The notes below the pieces were generated by a model. It was not told the origin of the DNA. It worked only from the letters and a program-made list of their open reading frames with translations, and searched no databases. A stretch of 64,000 nucleotides of DNA from Liolophura sinensis (taxonomy: Eukaryota; Mollusca; Polyplacophora; Chitonida; Chitonidae). The stretch spans positions 56,084,984 to 56,148,983 of the forward strand of contig NC_088300.1 in the NCBI RefSeq assembly GCF_032854445.1, in the 5' to 3' direction. This document shows, in pieces, positions 45,060-57,161 of this stretch. Every line of letters begins with the position of its first letter. Within the stretch, counting starts at the first letter, position 1. Made by a program: the position numbers and the translations under genes.

Positions 45060-45965
45060 ATGAATTGTGAAATGGCCATTCATTACCGTTCATGATCTGT
45101 ATGATGGCTATTAACTATAATGATTGGTTCATTCGTGAATTATATGCTGGATATTAACTACCGAACTGTATGATGGCAATTAACTACCGAACTGTATTAT
45201 GGCTGTTAACTACCGAACTGTATGATGGCTGGTGTGTAGTGAATGACTGATCTGTAAATGGTATGATGACTTATCCAATGTTTGATTGATTCGTGAGTTG
45301 CAGGATGACTGTTGTCATCATGCATAAATCATACATCATCATCATGATTGTTTGGTGTATGATTTATGGTTTATTAATATTGAGAGCCAACAGGCCAGGA
45401 GCCCACTTACAGGTCTGATAACAAGAATTGTTTATTCATTTCATTTTTTACTTAATGCTCTAATTTTTCAGTGCCCGGTGAGCACTATAGAAATTTTGCG
45501 CGCTAGTGACAAATTATCCCACATGTGACGTACAGATATGCACACAGTATTGGTGGAAGACGAGTGGTCACCAACGAACGGGAGACTGTGCAAACGGCCA
45601 CGTGAGTGTCGTCAAATCATTCTTGCCATATATCCCAGTGACCGTCACGGTCCACTCCCAGTATGATCACAGTTAATGACTGATTCATGAATCGTGTGGT
45701 GTCAGGTACCTATTGTTTGACTGATTCATGAATCGTGTGGTGTCAGGTATCTGTTGTTTGACTGATTCACGAATGGTATGATGGCTGTTTTATGTTCTAA
45801 TTGACTAATTCGTGAACTGTATGAGGACTTGTTTATCTACTGACTGGCTGATTCCGTGAATGGTGAGATGTCTATTATCTACTCACTGATTCGTGAAGGG
45901 TATGGTGAGTGTTACATAGTGACTAACTGGTTTATGAATATTATCTCCTTACTGGCTGAATCGTG
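45060..45965 (+). repeat. Irregular satellite-derived region
   Basis: Scattered 'gattcatgaat/gattcgtgaat' and 'tatgatgg' motifs; two units at exactly 41 bp near 45681 and 45722. A non-repetitive insert lies at about 45320-45660. Confidence 0.7.
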
Positions 45966-45966
45966 A

Positions 45967-46690
45967 ATGGTATGATGACCTTTTTTATAATGGTGACAAT
46001 ACCGACGACGATTTCATCTGCTGAGTTTTCACTGCGTGATGGTATGATGACCTTTTTTATAATGGTAACAATACCGACGACGATTTCATCTGCTGAGTTT
46101 TCACTGCGTGATGGTATGATGACCTTTTTTATAATGGTAACAATACCGACGGCGATTTCATCTGCTGAGTTTTCACTGTGTGATGGTATGATGACCTTTT
46201 ATATAATGGTGACAATACCGACGGCGATTTCATCTGCTTAGTTTTCATTGTGTGATGGTATGATGACCTTTTTTATAATGGTGACGATACCGACGGCGAT
46301 TTCATCTGCTGAGTTTTCACTGTGTGATGGTATGATGACCTTTTTTATAATGGTGACAATACCGACGACGATTTCATCTGCTGAGTTTTCACTGCGTGAT
46401 GGTATGATGACCTTTTTTATAATGGTGACAATACCGACGACGATTTCATCTGCTGAGTTTTCACTGCGTGATGGTATGATGACCTTTTTTATAATGGTAA
46501 CAATACCGACGGCGATTTCATCTGCTGAGTTTTCACTGTGTGATGGTATGATGACCTTTTATATAATGGTGACAATACCGACGGCGATTTCATCTGCTTA
46601 GTTTTCATTGTGTGATGGTATGATGACCTTTTTTATAATGGTGACGATACCGACGGCGATTTCATCTGCTGAGTTTTCACTGTGTGATTT
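45967..46690 (+). repeat. 72-bp satellite, ten units, with 360-bp higher-order repeat
   Basis: Unit starts at 45967 and every 72 bases to 46615 ('atggtatgatgacc', 'ataatggtgacaataccgac', 'gatttcatctgctgagtttt'). Units 1-5 have distinct variants repeated in the same order by units 6-10. Unit 4 and unit 9 share 'ttttatataatgg' and 'cttagttttcatt'; units 5 and 10 share 'gtgacgatacc'. Confidence 0.95.
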
Positions 46691-47114
46691 CTACAAGAAA
46701 TCCAACGCCCTATAGGACACAGATCTTAACTGACATGTGACAGACATTTTGTCAGATTTGTTCTTTTAAAATGAAAGTACTCCATTCAGCAAACGACATA
46801 GTTAAAGTCAAGGTATTGCCATGACTACACGGGTACATACATGCACCTGAAAGGTACAAAATGAATTGTTGATTTGACCGGATAAATCCTTGACATATAA
46901 AATTGAGTAAGGATGCCGGTACATCTACAGATAGAATTACAAAGGTATGACTTGTTGATTCAAAGCAAACCTTCAGGCTAACTACACATATACAAACAGT
47001 CCTACCTCATTCAGAATGTGCAGACCCGATCACTTCCCCTACTTCGCCCTGTTTGAATTAAAATGTTCAATGGCATTAAACAAGAATCAAAGAAAACCTC
47101 CACAAAACAGAACA

Positions 47115-48884
47115 TCACAATGCCGTGAGATCATGAACAGATGCGTACATGTCTCGGTGGTCCGACAGGTGGCGGATTCTTTCTGAAGTGCTTATCGGTT
47201 CAAACATCGCGCCATCTTGTACACTATCTAGACTCCGTTCAGAGTCAGAGTTCCGGGGATCCGTTGAATCCAGTAGATGCAGCCCAGACCCGCTGTATGG
47301 TGGTAATACGTCACTAGTTTTTGACACGTCACTCAGTGATCTTCCTAAGATAGGTCTATACTGTTCTTCCTTTTCATCTTCCACATTCCCAAATTCATAA
47401 ACCCTTAAACTCCAATTTCCTTCGGAATTTTCCAAGACTTCTTTGCCAATCACAAATTCTTCAAAAGAATATGACTTTCCTCTGAGCTTGACCTCGTCAT
47501 CAGAATTACCACTTTCTCTAACAGTGACTTCAGCATCAGGATCAACTTTGGTTTTGCTCCCAACTTCATCGTCAGAGCCAACGCTTCCTCTCAAACTGAT
47601 CTCTCCGTCAAAATCTAAGCTAGTTTTATCCCTAATTTCATCACCAGAATCATTCACTTGTCTGATATCGTGCTCTTCCTTGAAATCATCCCCACTATTT
47701 ACTTCAGAGTCAACATCTGATATATACCCATCTCTGTCCCTAAACCCCAAATACGCTGGAAGCGCGTATTCAGATTTGAAATCACTGACATCCGATTGAT
47801 TTTCTGCCAATGACTCTTTTCTTGTTACAAATGGATGCCCTCCATCTGGTAATTTCTCTCCCTTGAAATGATTCCCAATGTCACTGTTTTCATTCCGAAG
47901 TGCAAACATCTCTGTATTAGCAGAAGTATAACTTAGTGTTTCTAACCCGTTTGGCTGGTTTCCTGGTTGAAGACTACCCTTGTATTTAGCATCTTCTAAG
48001 CCTCCATTCCCACTTTCTGTTCTAAACATATCGCTTTTACCCTCAGGTATACATAATGGACCCCACACATCCTCCTGATGAGATGCGTCGGACAAATCAT
48101 TATCACTACCTTCTAAATCCGAAAATATTTCCCCAGTTTCCTTGTTATCCTTCAGATCACTACCTGTGTTCAAATCATCAGTCTTGTTATTGTCTGATGC
48201 AATATTAGAACTTTGGATAGAATGCCATACTTCTCTGTCTCTGAAGGCGTCCAATTCAGTGTTAGTATTTGATCTGGTCGTGTCGTATGTCTCTGAGCGG
48301 ATCTCGTCCTTGTCAGCTAGTTCGTCAATGGGCAGAGAGTTCGGGTAAACACCTCGAAGAAAATTTGACCAAAACATAGGGTTTTTAAACAGTGTCTCAA
48401 TCGAGTCCTTCCGTGCCGCGCCTTGTGCAGGCAAACTACCCCCAGACGGGTCACGCATATTTTTACGCAGTACAGATTCCACGGCGGGTAAATCTGTGAT
48501 TCTTTGGACCTCTAATCTAGATTGCCGAAACTTCAGTTTCATTTCTTCCACACGTCTGTTTATCTCCTGAGTAACAACATCGTTGTTTAAACCCTTCTTC
48601 ACAGTGTGCACGCTTCCCATTCCCTGCATTGTCTTTACCTTGAAAACGTTCGTACCCCCAAATCCATGTTTGCACTTCTGTTTCACGGTTTTCGTAAAAC
48701 CAAACGCACGAAGCTTTGACGTCACACTCCAAGTAGAAGATAAACTTATCGTGGAAATCGAGCGACTTAATTTTGGCATATCGTTCGGCCATTCGTCATT
48801 CACAGATAAACTACTACCCACTGACTGCATTTTCATTCCCGCCATCTTCAAAAAATCGGAGCACGTTGGCACCAGATAAATTTC
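47115..48884 (-). CDS. Unrecognised acidic, Ser/Asp-rich protein (main/last exon)
   Basis: Long minus-strand open frame ending with TGA at 47115-47117. A 3' splice acceptor (tttcattacag) borders the exon at 48884. I place the start at 48845 because its context AAGATGG is a perfect Kozak match, giving 576 residues; a few upstream codons could be read if a coding exon is spliced in. Residues 24-62 are Ser/Thr-rich, then basic (LSRSISTISLSSTWSVTSKL, KTVKQKCKHG). Residues about 90-130 are charged and look helical (EINRRVEEMKLKFRQSRLEV). From about 170 onwards the chain is strongly acidic and disordered-looking. It has imperfect repeats of about 23 residues built on SGDEI/SDDEV followed by a D-x-E-V/I-S/T-x-R segment. 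The C-terminus LTAL fits a class I PDZ ligand (T at -2, hydrophobic 0). No family recognised; function unknown. Length and uninterrupted codons make a real gene likely. Confidence 0.8.
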   Translation of the reverse strand, partial: EIYLVPTCSDFLKMAGMKMQSVGSSLSVNDEWPNDMPKLSRSISTISLSSTWSVTSKLRAFGFTKTVKQKCKHGFGGTNVFKVKTMQGMGSVHTVKKGLNNDVVTQEINRRVEEMKLKFRQSRLEVQRITDLPAVESVLRKNMRDPSGGSLPAQGAARKDSIETLFKNPMFWSNFLRGVYPNSLPIDELADKDEIRSETYDTTRSNTNTELDAFRDREVWHSIQSSNIASDNNKTDDLNTGSDLKDNKETGEIFSDLEGSDNDLSDASHQEDVWGPLCIPEGKSDMFRTESGNGGLEDAKYKGSLQPGNQPNGLETLSYTSANTEMFALRNENSDIGNHFKGEKLPDGGHPFVTRKESLAENQSDVSDFKSEYALPAYLGFRDRDGYISDVDSEVNSGDDFKEEHDIRQVNDSGDEIRDKTSLDFDGEISLRGSVGSDDEVGSKTKVDPDAEVTVRESGNSDDEVKLRGKSYSFEEFVIGKEVLENSEGNWSLRVYEFGNVEDEKEEQYRPILGRSLSDVSKTSDVLPPYSGSGLHLLDSTDPRNSDSERSLDSVQDGAMFEPISTSERIRHLSDHRDMYASVHDLTAL

Positions 48885-49030
48885 CTGTAATGAAACAAAA
48901 CACACACATGATGTATGCTTTGGCAAAATCATTTCCACTTCAAAACAGACGACTTCACAGGTTAATTGTTGAAAACTTGTTAACACTTTTTGTTATAGAT
49001 TTCAGTGGCATAGAGAAGTTTATAAGGTAC

Positions 49031-49089
49031 CTGACGAGGTGATCTCGTTATTCCACGGCGTGCTTTGCTCACAAATTTGACAAATCAAC
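49031..49089 (-). other. Candidate 5' UTR exon of the acidic-protein gene
   Basis: A 59-base stretch lies between a good acceptor (gttgtgtttgtcag) and a donor (CAG/GTACCT). Joined to the exon at 48884 it would give a leader with no ATG before the Kozak-perfect start at 48845. The frame entering the next exon has a stop, so it fits as untranslated leader rather than coding sequence. Confidence 0.3.
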
Positions 49090-49121
49090 CTGACAAACAC
49101 AACGAAACGCATCAGTCAAAT

Positions 49122-49200
49122 CATGGGAGCGTGATCTAGTGGTTAAAGGTTCTTGTTTTGTAATCGCAAGGACAAACGAGGTGCGGGGTCAAAATGGAAT
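49122..49200 (+). pseudogene. tRNA-like sequence, degenerate
   Basis: Has an A-box-like gatctagtggttaaagg, an anticodon-arm-like cttg/caag stem with TGT in the loop, and a B-box-like ggggtcaaaat. The acceptor stem does not close. Perhaps a decayed tRNA or the head of another SINE. Confidence 0.3.
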
Positions 49201-50539
49201 TGTTGATTCACTATACTTGATACTACTTTGTAGTAGACCAATTACCAAGAACATAGCAGTGTGATATAGATGTATGTATAAATGGACCATTTACACATGC
49301 TGTTAAGGCTCAACGGAGGAAATTTATCGCAATTTACTAGAATTAAAGGAAACTATTGATTCCCTGTATGGAACATCTTATCTGAATTTGTACAGTTGTA
49401 TAAGAAACAACCGCTTCCTCTCGCGTATGACAAGAGAGATGAGTCTAATTTCCATGTGGTTCACTATATGCAAGGCAATATGTCAGAAAGAATTGCACCT
49501 TTTGTAGACATATGTCGTCTACATGTACAAAGATCGACGATTTCATTCTAATCTATACAACATTGATATTCCGCTTAACCCGGGACTAGGGGTTATATAA
49601 ACATGGTACAATTGTAACATCACACCATCACACCTGTTGCTGATGAGGACAGTTGTAATAAAAGTATATAACTGAGTTTAATTTTATCCGTTATCTTGCT
49701 TTACAGAAGGATATTGTATATAGCACAAATATAGGCTTTACAGTGTTCAAACATGTCGTATTGTGGACTAGCTAATGGGTGTCACGCATCTGATACTAGT
49801 ATTACCTCCGACACCACTGGCAACTGCTGACTATTTCTATTTCCTTGTAACTGCTAAAATTATGTATATTTTTCAGAGACTGTGATGCTAATTTTATTAA
49901 TGATACTGGTTTTCGGATATTGTTTTGCCGGTTGACGGTCAGAACTCTGATTACTGCAGTGGATACTTCATTTACTATCGTGATTAGATCTCTAAAGCGT
50001 GAGTCGAGTGAATAATGAGACTGATTGATCAAATGACTGATCTGTTTGGGGTGCTGAATCTGGCTGCCCTACAGTAATGCCCATTCCCAGGGAGAAGTGT
50101 GAACAAAAACGGCGGTATAAATATATTTATTATACCTTCATGGACAAACTGAACTACAATCTCGTTAGGGGCTTCCAACCTAAATGGTGTACTGTAAAGA
50201 ATGGTGGACTCTGGTCAGATATAACCAGATTACATCGATTGGGTCACAGACGTTCACGGCTCAGTACATACCAGATTGTCCAAACATGTCGCACAGGCCA
50301 TCGTTATTTAATCGTGTCCAGCCTTACGGGGTCGTATGATATCAGTGTAAGAGGCATGTAAATCAATTCCACAGGCCTACGTGTAAACACGCCTATTTGT
50401 CACATACGTCTGAATTCTACATAATATCCAGACTTCATCGTGAGCATATGACACATATATATCATGGTTACTGAATTCTGAATGACTAAGTACTTGTAGT
50501 TTACATGTTGAAAAAGTATACTTGTAAATCATCTGGTAC

Positions 50540-50690
50540 GTGGGAAGGTCTGTCAGCAACTTGCAGATGGTCGTGGGTTTTCCTCGGGCTGTGCCCGCAT
50601 TCCTCCCACCATAATGCTGGCCACCGTCGTATAAGTGAAATATTTTTGAGTACGGCGTAAAACACCAATCATATACAAATAAATAAATTG
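50540..50690 (+). mobile_element. SINE type 2, 5'-truncated
   Basis: Well-preserved body: gtacgtgggaaggtctgtca, cctcccaccataatgctggc, gagtacggcgtaaaacacca, then an aaataaataaat tail. The tRNA head is absent. Confidence 0.8.
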
Positions 50691-51001
50691 TAGATCACCT
50701 TTAACTTGCCCTCACTCCATCCAGCTTACGACATACGGATCTCTGTCTGTGTAGTCTTATAAAGCTATACGGCGATATCTTGGTTCTGACGACACGCAGC
50801 GATCACAGTTAAGGCAGTCCCGTTCAAGATGAATAATCTGGGGTGGGTTTCGTAGCGGTTCAGATTCGACATGATTGTATACAACAAAGTAAGGCTGACA
50901 CACATACCTGTACCACTAGGGACAACTGGCCTACATGCTGAGCGGCAATGACGTGGATTACAGTCTTGGCTCACCTCACATGGTCGGTAACCAGGGACAG
51001 G

Positions 51002-51129
<128 letters not shown>

Positions 51130-53490
51130 GCGTACACGCACTGATGGGAACCGACTGTAATCAGTGATAATTGGCGTCAACAGCCCTGCAGCCGGTTTAT
51201 AAATATACAAATGGCAGTTACGCGGTCCTCTGTCACAGCTGAAATTCAGGGGATGGCTGGAGGGGGGTGCTGAGCTCTGCGTCTCGATCCACATATCCTT
51301 CTCTGAAGCGCACACATACCTATAAGACATTGTCCATGTTTCACACGTGCAACGTCAATTGTTACCATGGAAATATCCCTGGCCCATTGCGCTAGAGGTA
51401 GCGGTCATGCCGCCCTTGACACCTATACTTGAATACAGGTGCAGGGAAAATACAGCAGAGCCTATGTTTGGCGGCATACTGTGACAGGCCGCTGGTTCAG
51501 GAAGTGACTTACACGGTCCTGGCAAATAGCCACTACTGTTTATCGACACGAATAAAAGGAAAATATGCCAGTGGTGAGAATGCAAAGAAATGACTATATC
51601 TCGATCATTATGGAAATTTCCGCTCCGAAATATTTGAATACATCTGACATACATGTAAAAGATTTATCACTTGCTGCATTGCGAAATGATGAAGGATTGC
51701 GAAATAGTATGACCGAGATAAGTTATTGGTTGTTAAACCATGAACACTTACCGTCGAAGGCGAGGTTCGAAGCTAAATGGGAGTAGGATATATGCATCAG
51801 TAGAGTCGAATTTACTGGCACCGCTGTTGGTAAACGGCTCATTAGTAGGCAAATACGTGTCGTGGTATTAAATGTAACACCGGCAAAAACTGATTAATGA
51901 AACAGAAGATAAGCTGTGAATATCGTATAGTGATACGCCAGGGGCTCGTGTTTGCGTACACAAGTCAGCTGGGGAATTGATTAGCCCTAGATGACAACGC
52001 CCGTAGGGCCTCGTGTCCTCACGAGCGCAGTCATTCAGGGCTAGGAAATAGTACATATTAGGACAAATCGCGGAATTGATTGAACATCGTATTTAACTGA
52101 CAGATTTGTTTTCTTGCTCAACGATGTTGCGCTGAGGCGACGTGAATCAAGTGGATGTACAAAGGTAACTCGTTCAGAGACGGAGAAGACAACAGTGTCG
52201 CACCTTACCACCATACGACACCACGATAACTTCAACTGAGCCAGCTTGAGCAGGATTCGAATGTTCGACCTCAAGCCAAACCTGTCAAGTCTCGACGCCA
52301 CTCTCACGGTTCTTTTTTTTATAAATTAAAAACCACGTTCTCACAGTCAATGTATTCAGTTAAATTCGACAATGTTTGCTCAGATTTGTTCAGAATATTG
52401 TTTTATCTTGTTTTCATTTCATATAACGACGAAATATGGGTAAACGTGCCAACAAAAGCGTCCAAGAAAGCACAGTTACTGTACAAAACTATTTCCTCCT
52501 AGGGATTTTCGCTAAAATAGATCCACGCCAGAAAATTGCCTTGGACCCGACCCAGGCCCTGTTGCATATGGACATCGGCTGTTTGGGTTTTTCACTTCTT
52601 TGGTGTTGTCTGTGTTGACAGCTCTGTCACTGGTCAGTTAAGTGCTATTAGTCTCATGACATCACGTGATATGAAGACCGGGTATATACAAGCGGATTCC
52701 TTCAGGATCAGAAACCCACTTTGTTTAGAGTGAAACGTATTGCATTTTTTCTTTAATTTATACGATTGTTTGACGCCGTACTTGAGAATTTTTCACATAT
52801 AATGATCAGGTTTATGGGAGAAGCAAGCTAATGCCTTTCACCAGGTACTTGACAAACGTACCTCAATTATCTACAGGGGCTGAAAATTGCTGTCACCCAG
52901 ACTGGTGATCGGTTCAACCGGTCAGTAAATATTGAAGCTAATTTAACACTCTTTGAAGTTCACCCGACGAGTTGTATCACTTCCCCCATCGCGTGCATGT
53001 GTTATCAGGTGACTAAATATATTTAATTATGGTACTAGATAAATCAGCAGGAACGTGTGATCACCTCCCCAGGTAAGGGTCAAAGACAAGTTAGTATGAC
53101 GCCAGATTTTCTCAAAAGGGTCGCAACATCATACCGACCTAAATCACCACGACGTTGCATACTGACGTCACACGCAGTCGTGGTACTTGCGACCGGCTTA
53201 ACGTCATGATCGCCAATCACAACACCGATAAGAAACCACACATTGCTACAACGTCAAGGTATGTTACAACTGTAGAAAAATGTACCATGGTTTACTACCC
53301 CCCACCCGACTTCATCAGGACTTCCCTACCACTATACAAGATAACTCCACCACGATCTGATCGGTCACGTGGGAATCAGCCCGTACAATTCTATATAAAT
53401 ATGGGCTGTGGCATGGCTTTCTCATTCTGTATCATGTTGATTAGAGAAGCATTAAAAAAGGGTGCCATCTAAGAGAAGAAAGCCTCATGC
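51130..53490. other. No gene seen
   Basis: Only short frames. A TATATAAAT at about 53391 with an E-box (CACGTG) about 25 bases upstream looks promoter-like but has no downstream exon that I can recognise. Confidence 0.4.
52755..52802 (-). mobile_element. SINE type 2 3'-end remnant
   Basis: 'gacgccgtacttgagaattt' and 'ttcacatataatga' match the reversed 3' end of the type 2 SINE; nothing else of it remains. Confidence 0.45.
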
Positions 53491-53493
53491 TGA

Positions 53494-54021
53494 TTGTTCT
53501 CATTGTAAATCAATGTACTACATGTATTTCGTTGTATAGAGTTCGTCACAGTTTGTGCGAGTTGTGTGGCCACTTTTGTGACATCGTGTGCCAGTGCGGC
53601 AATATTTCGTGACACGCTCCTAATAATGAAGGATTAAGCAAATGTGAGGCATAATTTGCACAAGATATAAAGGGACCCTAAATTTACACAATACAGAATT
53701 TTATTGTTGCTTAAAACCATACTTTGTTACAGGCATACCTATTTTTATAAGACGGCGATGAGTTTTAGATGTGGAGAGAACCAAAGTGTGCGTGATAAAC
53801 CACCGACTTTTGATGATCCATTGACGAACTTTCCCAGGTTTCATGTACAAACTGGCGCATTTTCATGGATTGTTCTCATTGTAAATCAATGTACTACATG
53901 TATTTTGTTGTATAGAGTTCGTCACAGTTTGTGAGAGTTGTGTGGCCACTTTTGTGACATCGTGTGCCAGTGCGGCAATATTTCGTGACACGCTCCTAAT
54001 AATGAAGAATTAAGCAAATGT
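53494..54021. repeat. Direct repeat pair, about 155 bp each
   Basis: Copies 53494-53649 and 53869-54021 differ at only a few bases (ttgttctcattgtaaatcaa to 'ggattaagcaaatgtg'), separated by about 220 unrelated bases. The repeated segment can be read as TG...CA, as in an LTR. Confidence 0.9.
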
Positions 54022-56085
54022 GTTTTTCATCGAACGCTAAACTGGACTAACGGCCAAAACTGGCCTCGTCAAATTCCCTAAGGCCGGGGTTGAACACGCA
54101 CCTTGTTTATACACGTGCATCAGTTAACATTTTGAAAGGAAAGAATCTTTTATCACTGGGTCACAGAGAAAAAATGATCTTAAAAAATAAATGTAGCTTA
54201 ACTAGATGTACTTTTCAAGGGTCTGTCTGAATTTTTTATTTGAAACAAGCATGCATGATATGATCATCTACGAAATATTTTGGACAGTGCAGCGCGATAT
54301 ACACAACTATTCTTCAGTAAATATCTACTAAAAAGTGATGAAAGAAAAAGTAATGCAGCTGCCATTAAGCGGTTGTATATCTATGCCTGTCCGTGTAGGT
54401 ATAGATATAATTTAAACCTCCCTGTACTGACTTGAAGTCCAAGAAATCAAAGTAAACATGAGCGTGTAGATGGACTCCTATGATATCTCAATTAATTAGA
54501 GCACCCCCAATTCAAAAACTTATCCATTTAAAAGGATCAATTGTCAAAGATCGAGATAATTTATATTACACCAATTTACAAGGTATTACCGATTTGCAGG
54601 TTATTACTGCATTTTCTTTCGTGTTTCAGTTTCAATCAAGCAAGGAACACCTCACACCTCCCAACGCAGACGTTCTACCATAACGCGTAATTTAGACGTC
54701 ACTCCAGTAAAACTTCCTTATTGGACGCAATTTCTGACTTTTTATTTCATCATATCATGGACACGTTCACGTAACATATACGACAATTTATACGAAATTT
54801 ACCAAAGATTTTGTTTTTGAGGTGCTATTGACCGTACATATTTATTTTAAGCATAATGTCGATGATTATACATTGACAAGTACAGGTAGTACGACAGTCG
54901 ATAGTGTGTGCAAAAGACCATATCCCAACAGAGCTAAGAAATAAAACAAAAAGCTTTAACAGAACAGCAAGTATACACGTTTGTCTATTGTGGGGTGATT
55001 TGACTTGTCTGATGATGAAGACACCTCAGAAAATTTGATTAAACTATGAACAGAACACCACAAACTAGGCTTTTAACGGAACTTTATTTCCAGTCACTTT
55101 TCTCTACAATATGAAAAGATTACTGAACACTCGGCCCCTGTTAATGAACATTCGCCGGGTGATTGCCGGCAGGCATTATCTCAGGCCAAATGAGAGATTA
55201 AACTAACAACAGCATTTCCACTGATGTCTTATGAGGGAGAAATTGGTAGCGGAATACGGTAGCTGACGCTATTGCCTTTTGGGCAACACTGTCTTCCCCG
55301 AATCTGGGATTAAGATAAACATCTGTCTTAATCCCAGCCAAATGTAGCACTTTATCACCTGTTCGATCCACCAACCAAGCCCTAATTGGCTACATTCCTG
55401 GATGTTCTTTGATTACGTTTTGATTTAACAAACCGAACACCCTACAAAACAATTTTAACAATTCCAATGCAAGACATTTATTTTTGTTTAGATTTCAAAT
55501 CTTTGTGAAACAAAGAACTCTTCATTGAAACAACACTGATCAGTCTGCACACAATAATGCCTTCAGAATATATGCCTAAATAAATGATACTTCAGGCTTG
55601 AAGAATTACAGTATCATGATTTAGCGCTTACATGAAATTCACGCACACCAACCTAACACCTCCAACAGAAAACAGGTCAATAGATACCACCAAAGTGCCT
55701 GAGTATGAAACAGAGATTCTTGCCTCCATATTCTGATACATTACTACATATGTATGAGTTTATCAGTTCCATCTTTTAATCCTGTAGAGGATGGGAGATA
55801 CAGCGATTGAGTATTGCTGTCAAGTACAAGAACAAGATTCTGAGATGCCAGCCTCTGACGTAACAGTTCAAATTTGTTCTTCAAAGCTGAAGATGTTACT
55901 GACATTCCCTCAGATTTTCACAAAAATCTGCACAAAACATAGAACAATAAACTAAACTAAACATCATCAACAAGAATAACTGACACTGTTGTTAACAGTT
56001 GTAAAGTTAATTCAATACAGTCAATAGTGCTAAGATGCAGGCTATATCATATTGTTAATCTCCAAGATATGGCTGAAACATCTCT
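54022..56085. other. No gene seen
   Basis: AT-rich, single-copy looking, short frames only. Nothing recognised. Confidence 0.5.
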
Positions 56086-56089
56086 CTGC

Positions 56090-56215
56090 CTGCTGTCTGT
56101 AGGTGGTCGTGGGAAAGCCAGGTTTCATACCATCATGATGCTGGCCGCCATCGTATAAATGAAATATTCTAGAGTACGGCGTGAAACACCGATCAAGTAA
56201 ATAAATCAAATAAAA
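56090..56215 (+). mobile_element. SINE type 2, 5'-truncated
   Basis: Contains ggtggtcgtgggaaagccag, tgatgctggccgccatcgta and tagagtacggcgtgaaacac with an aaataaatcaaataaaa tail. Lies about 1 kb beyond the 3' end of GCAT. Confidence 0.75.
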
Positions 56216-56666
56216 CATCACTGAACTGTGGGAATTAGCCCCCAGCATTCATTCCTTCACTAATATTTATCACTTATTAACATTTAAACACGGAGGATGA
56301 GGCACACACCCAAAAAGGTGCAAGAATTTCGAATATTTTTTGCTAAAAATAACATACTCCTAGAAAAATTATATCACAAAAGGCTATAAAGGTGACCAGA
56401 GTAGTACATATGCATTAGAAAAAAAAACTGAAAGCAGTGTAGAAACACATATGTATTAAATGTAGACTTTACTATAAATAAAATTAAAACTTCATAACTG
56501 GAATGTCAAAAGATTTCTTTTATAGAATTAAACTGGAATGAAATCTTTCTTATTAAAAAATAAGCCATTAAAGACAGCCAAGACCTAGTTGTCATCAAGG
56601 CAGTGAATCTTCACAATTTACAGTCACAAAGCCGTTTAGAACCTTTGCTTCAGTTCCACCAGTGCA

Positions 56667-56672
56667 TTTATT
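56667..56672 (-). terminator. Candidate poly(A) signal for GCAT
   Basis: AATAAA on the minus strand about 490 bases beyond the GCAT stop codon. It is the first canonical hexamer I saw downstream of the gene. Position is plausible for a 3' UTR but no transcript evidence is available. Confidence 0.35.
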
Positions 56673-57161
56673 CTCCGCATTCTGCCACAAATATATAATG
56701 AGCACTATCATTAACAAAGACACATTTATCTTCATAGATCCATTAAAAAAAAATCATTTTCGAGGCGTATTTTAACTCTACTAATAACCCCCTTTGTTTT
56801 ATGCATATTTTCTGTCAAAGAGAATTTTCAGAAATGACATCATTACAAACTTATTCTGAATTGGAGGACACGCTTAATGCTCCCTCATTCTGCCTACTTA
56901 CATGTAATTTCCAGACTGACCATTGTAGCCTTCAGAAAACTGTTGTTGAAAGCCATTTTTACACCCCAAGAAGAAGGATGTGAACCTTTTTTCTTTTTAC
57001 TCTTACAACATTGAACATATTCTAAGTTGCAAATAAAGAAATAAAAACCCACCGTTACCCTTTAACCCCGTTCATTTCTGAGATTCTGATAGACACACCC
57101 CGACCTACGTTATAACACTTCAAGATCACATCATTAGTTTGCTGTTCCTTCAAAATCCCTC

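Noticed and set aside
45963-46601. Long open frames with 24-residue repeats (DGMMTFFIMV...)
   Set aside because: They follow from a 72-bp satellite whose length is divisible by 3. Two of the ten units contain an in-frame TAG and there is no start, splice or family support.
47149-48879. Several plus-strand frames of 68-118 codons over the orphan gene
   Set aside because: Antisense shadows of the 576-codon frame; Ser/Leu-rich because they complement acidic and Ser codons.
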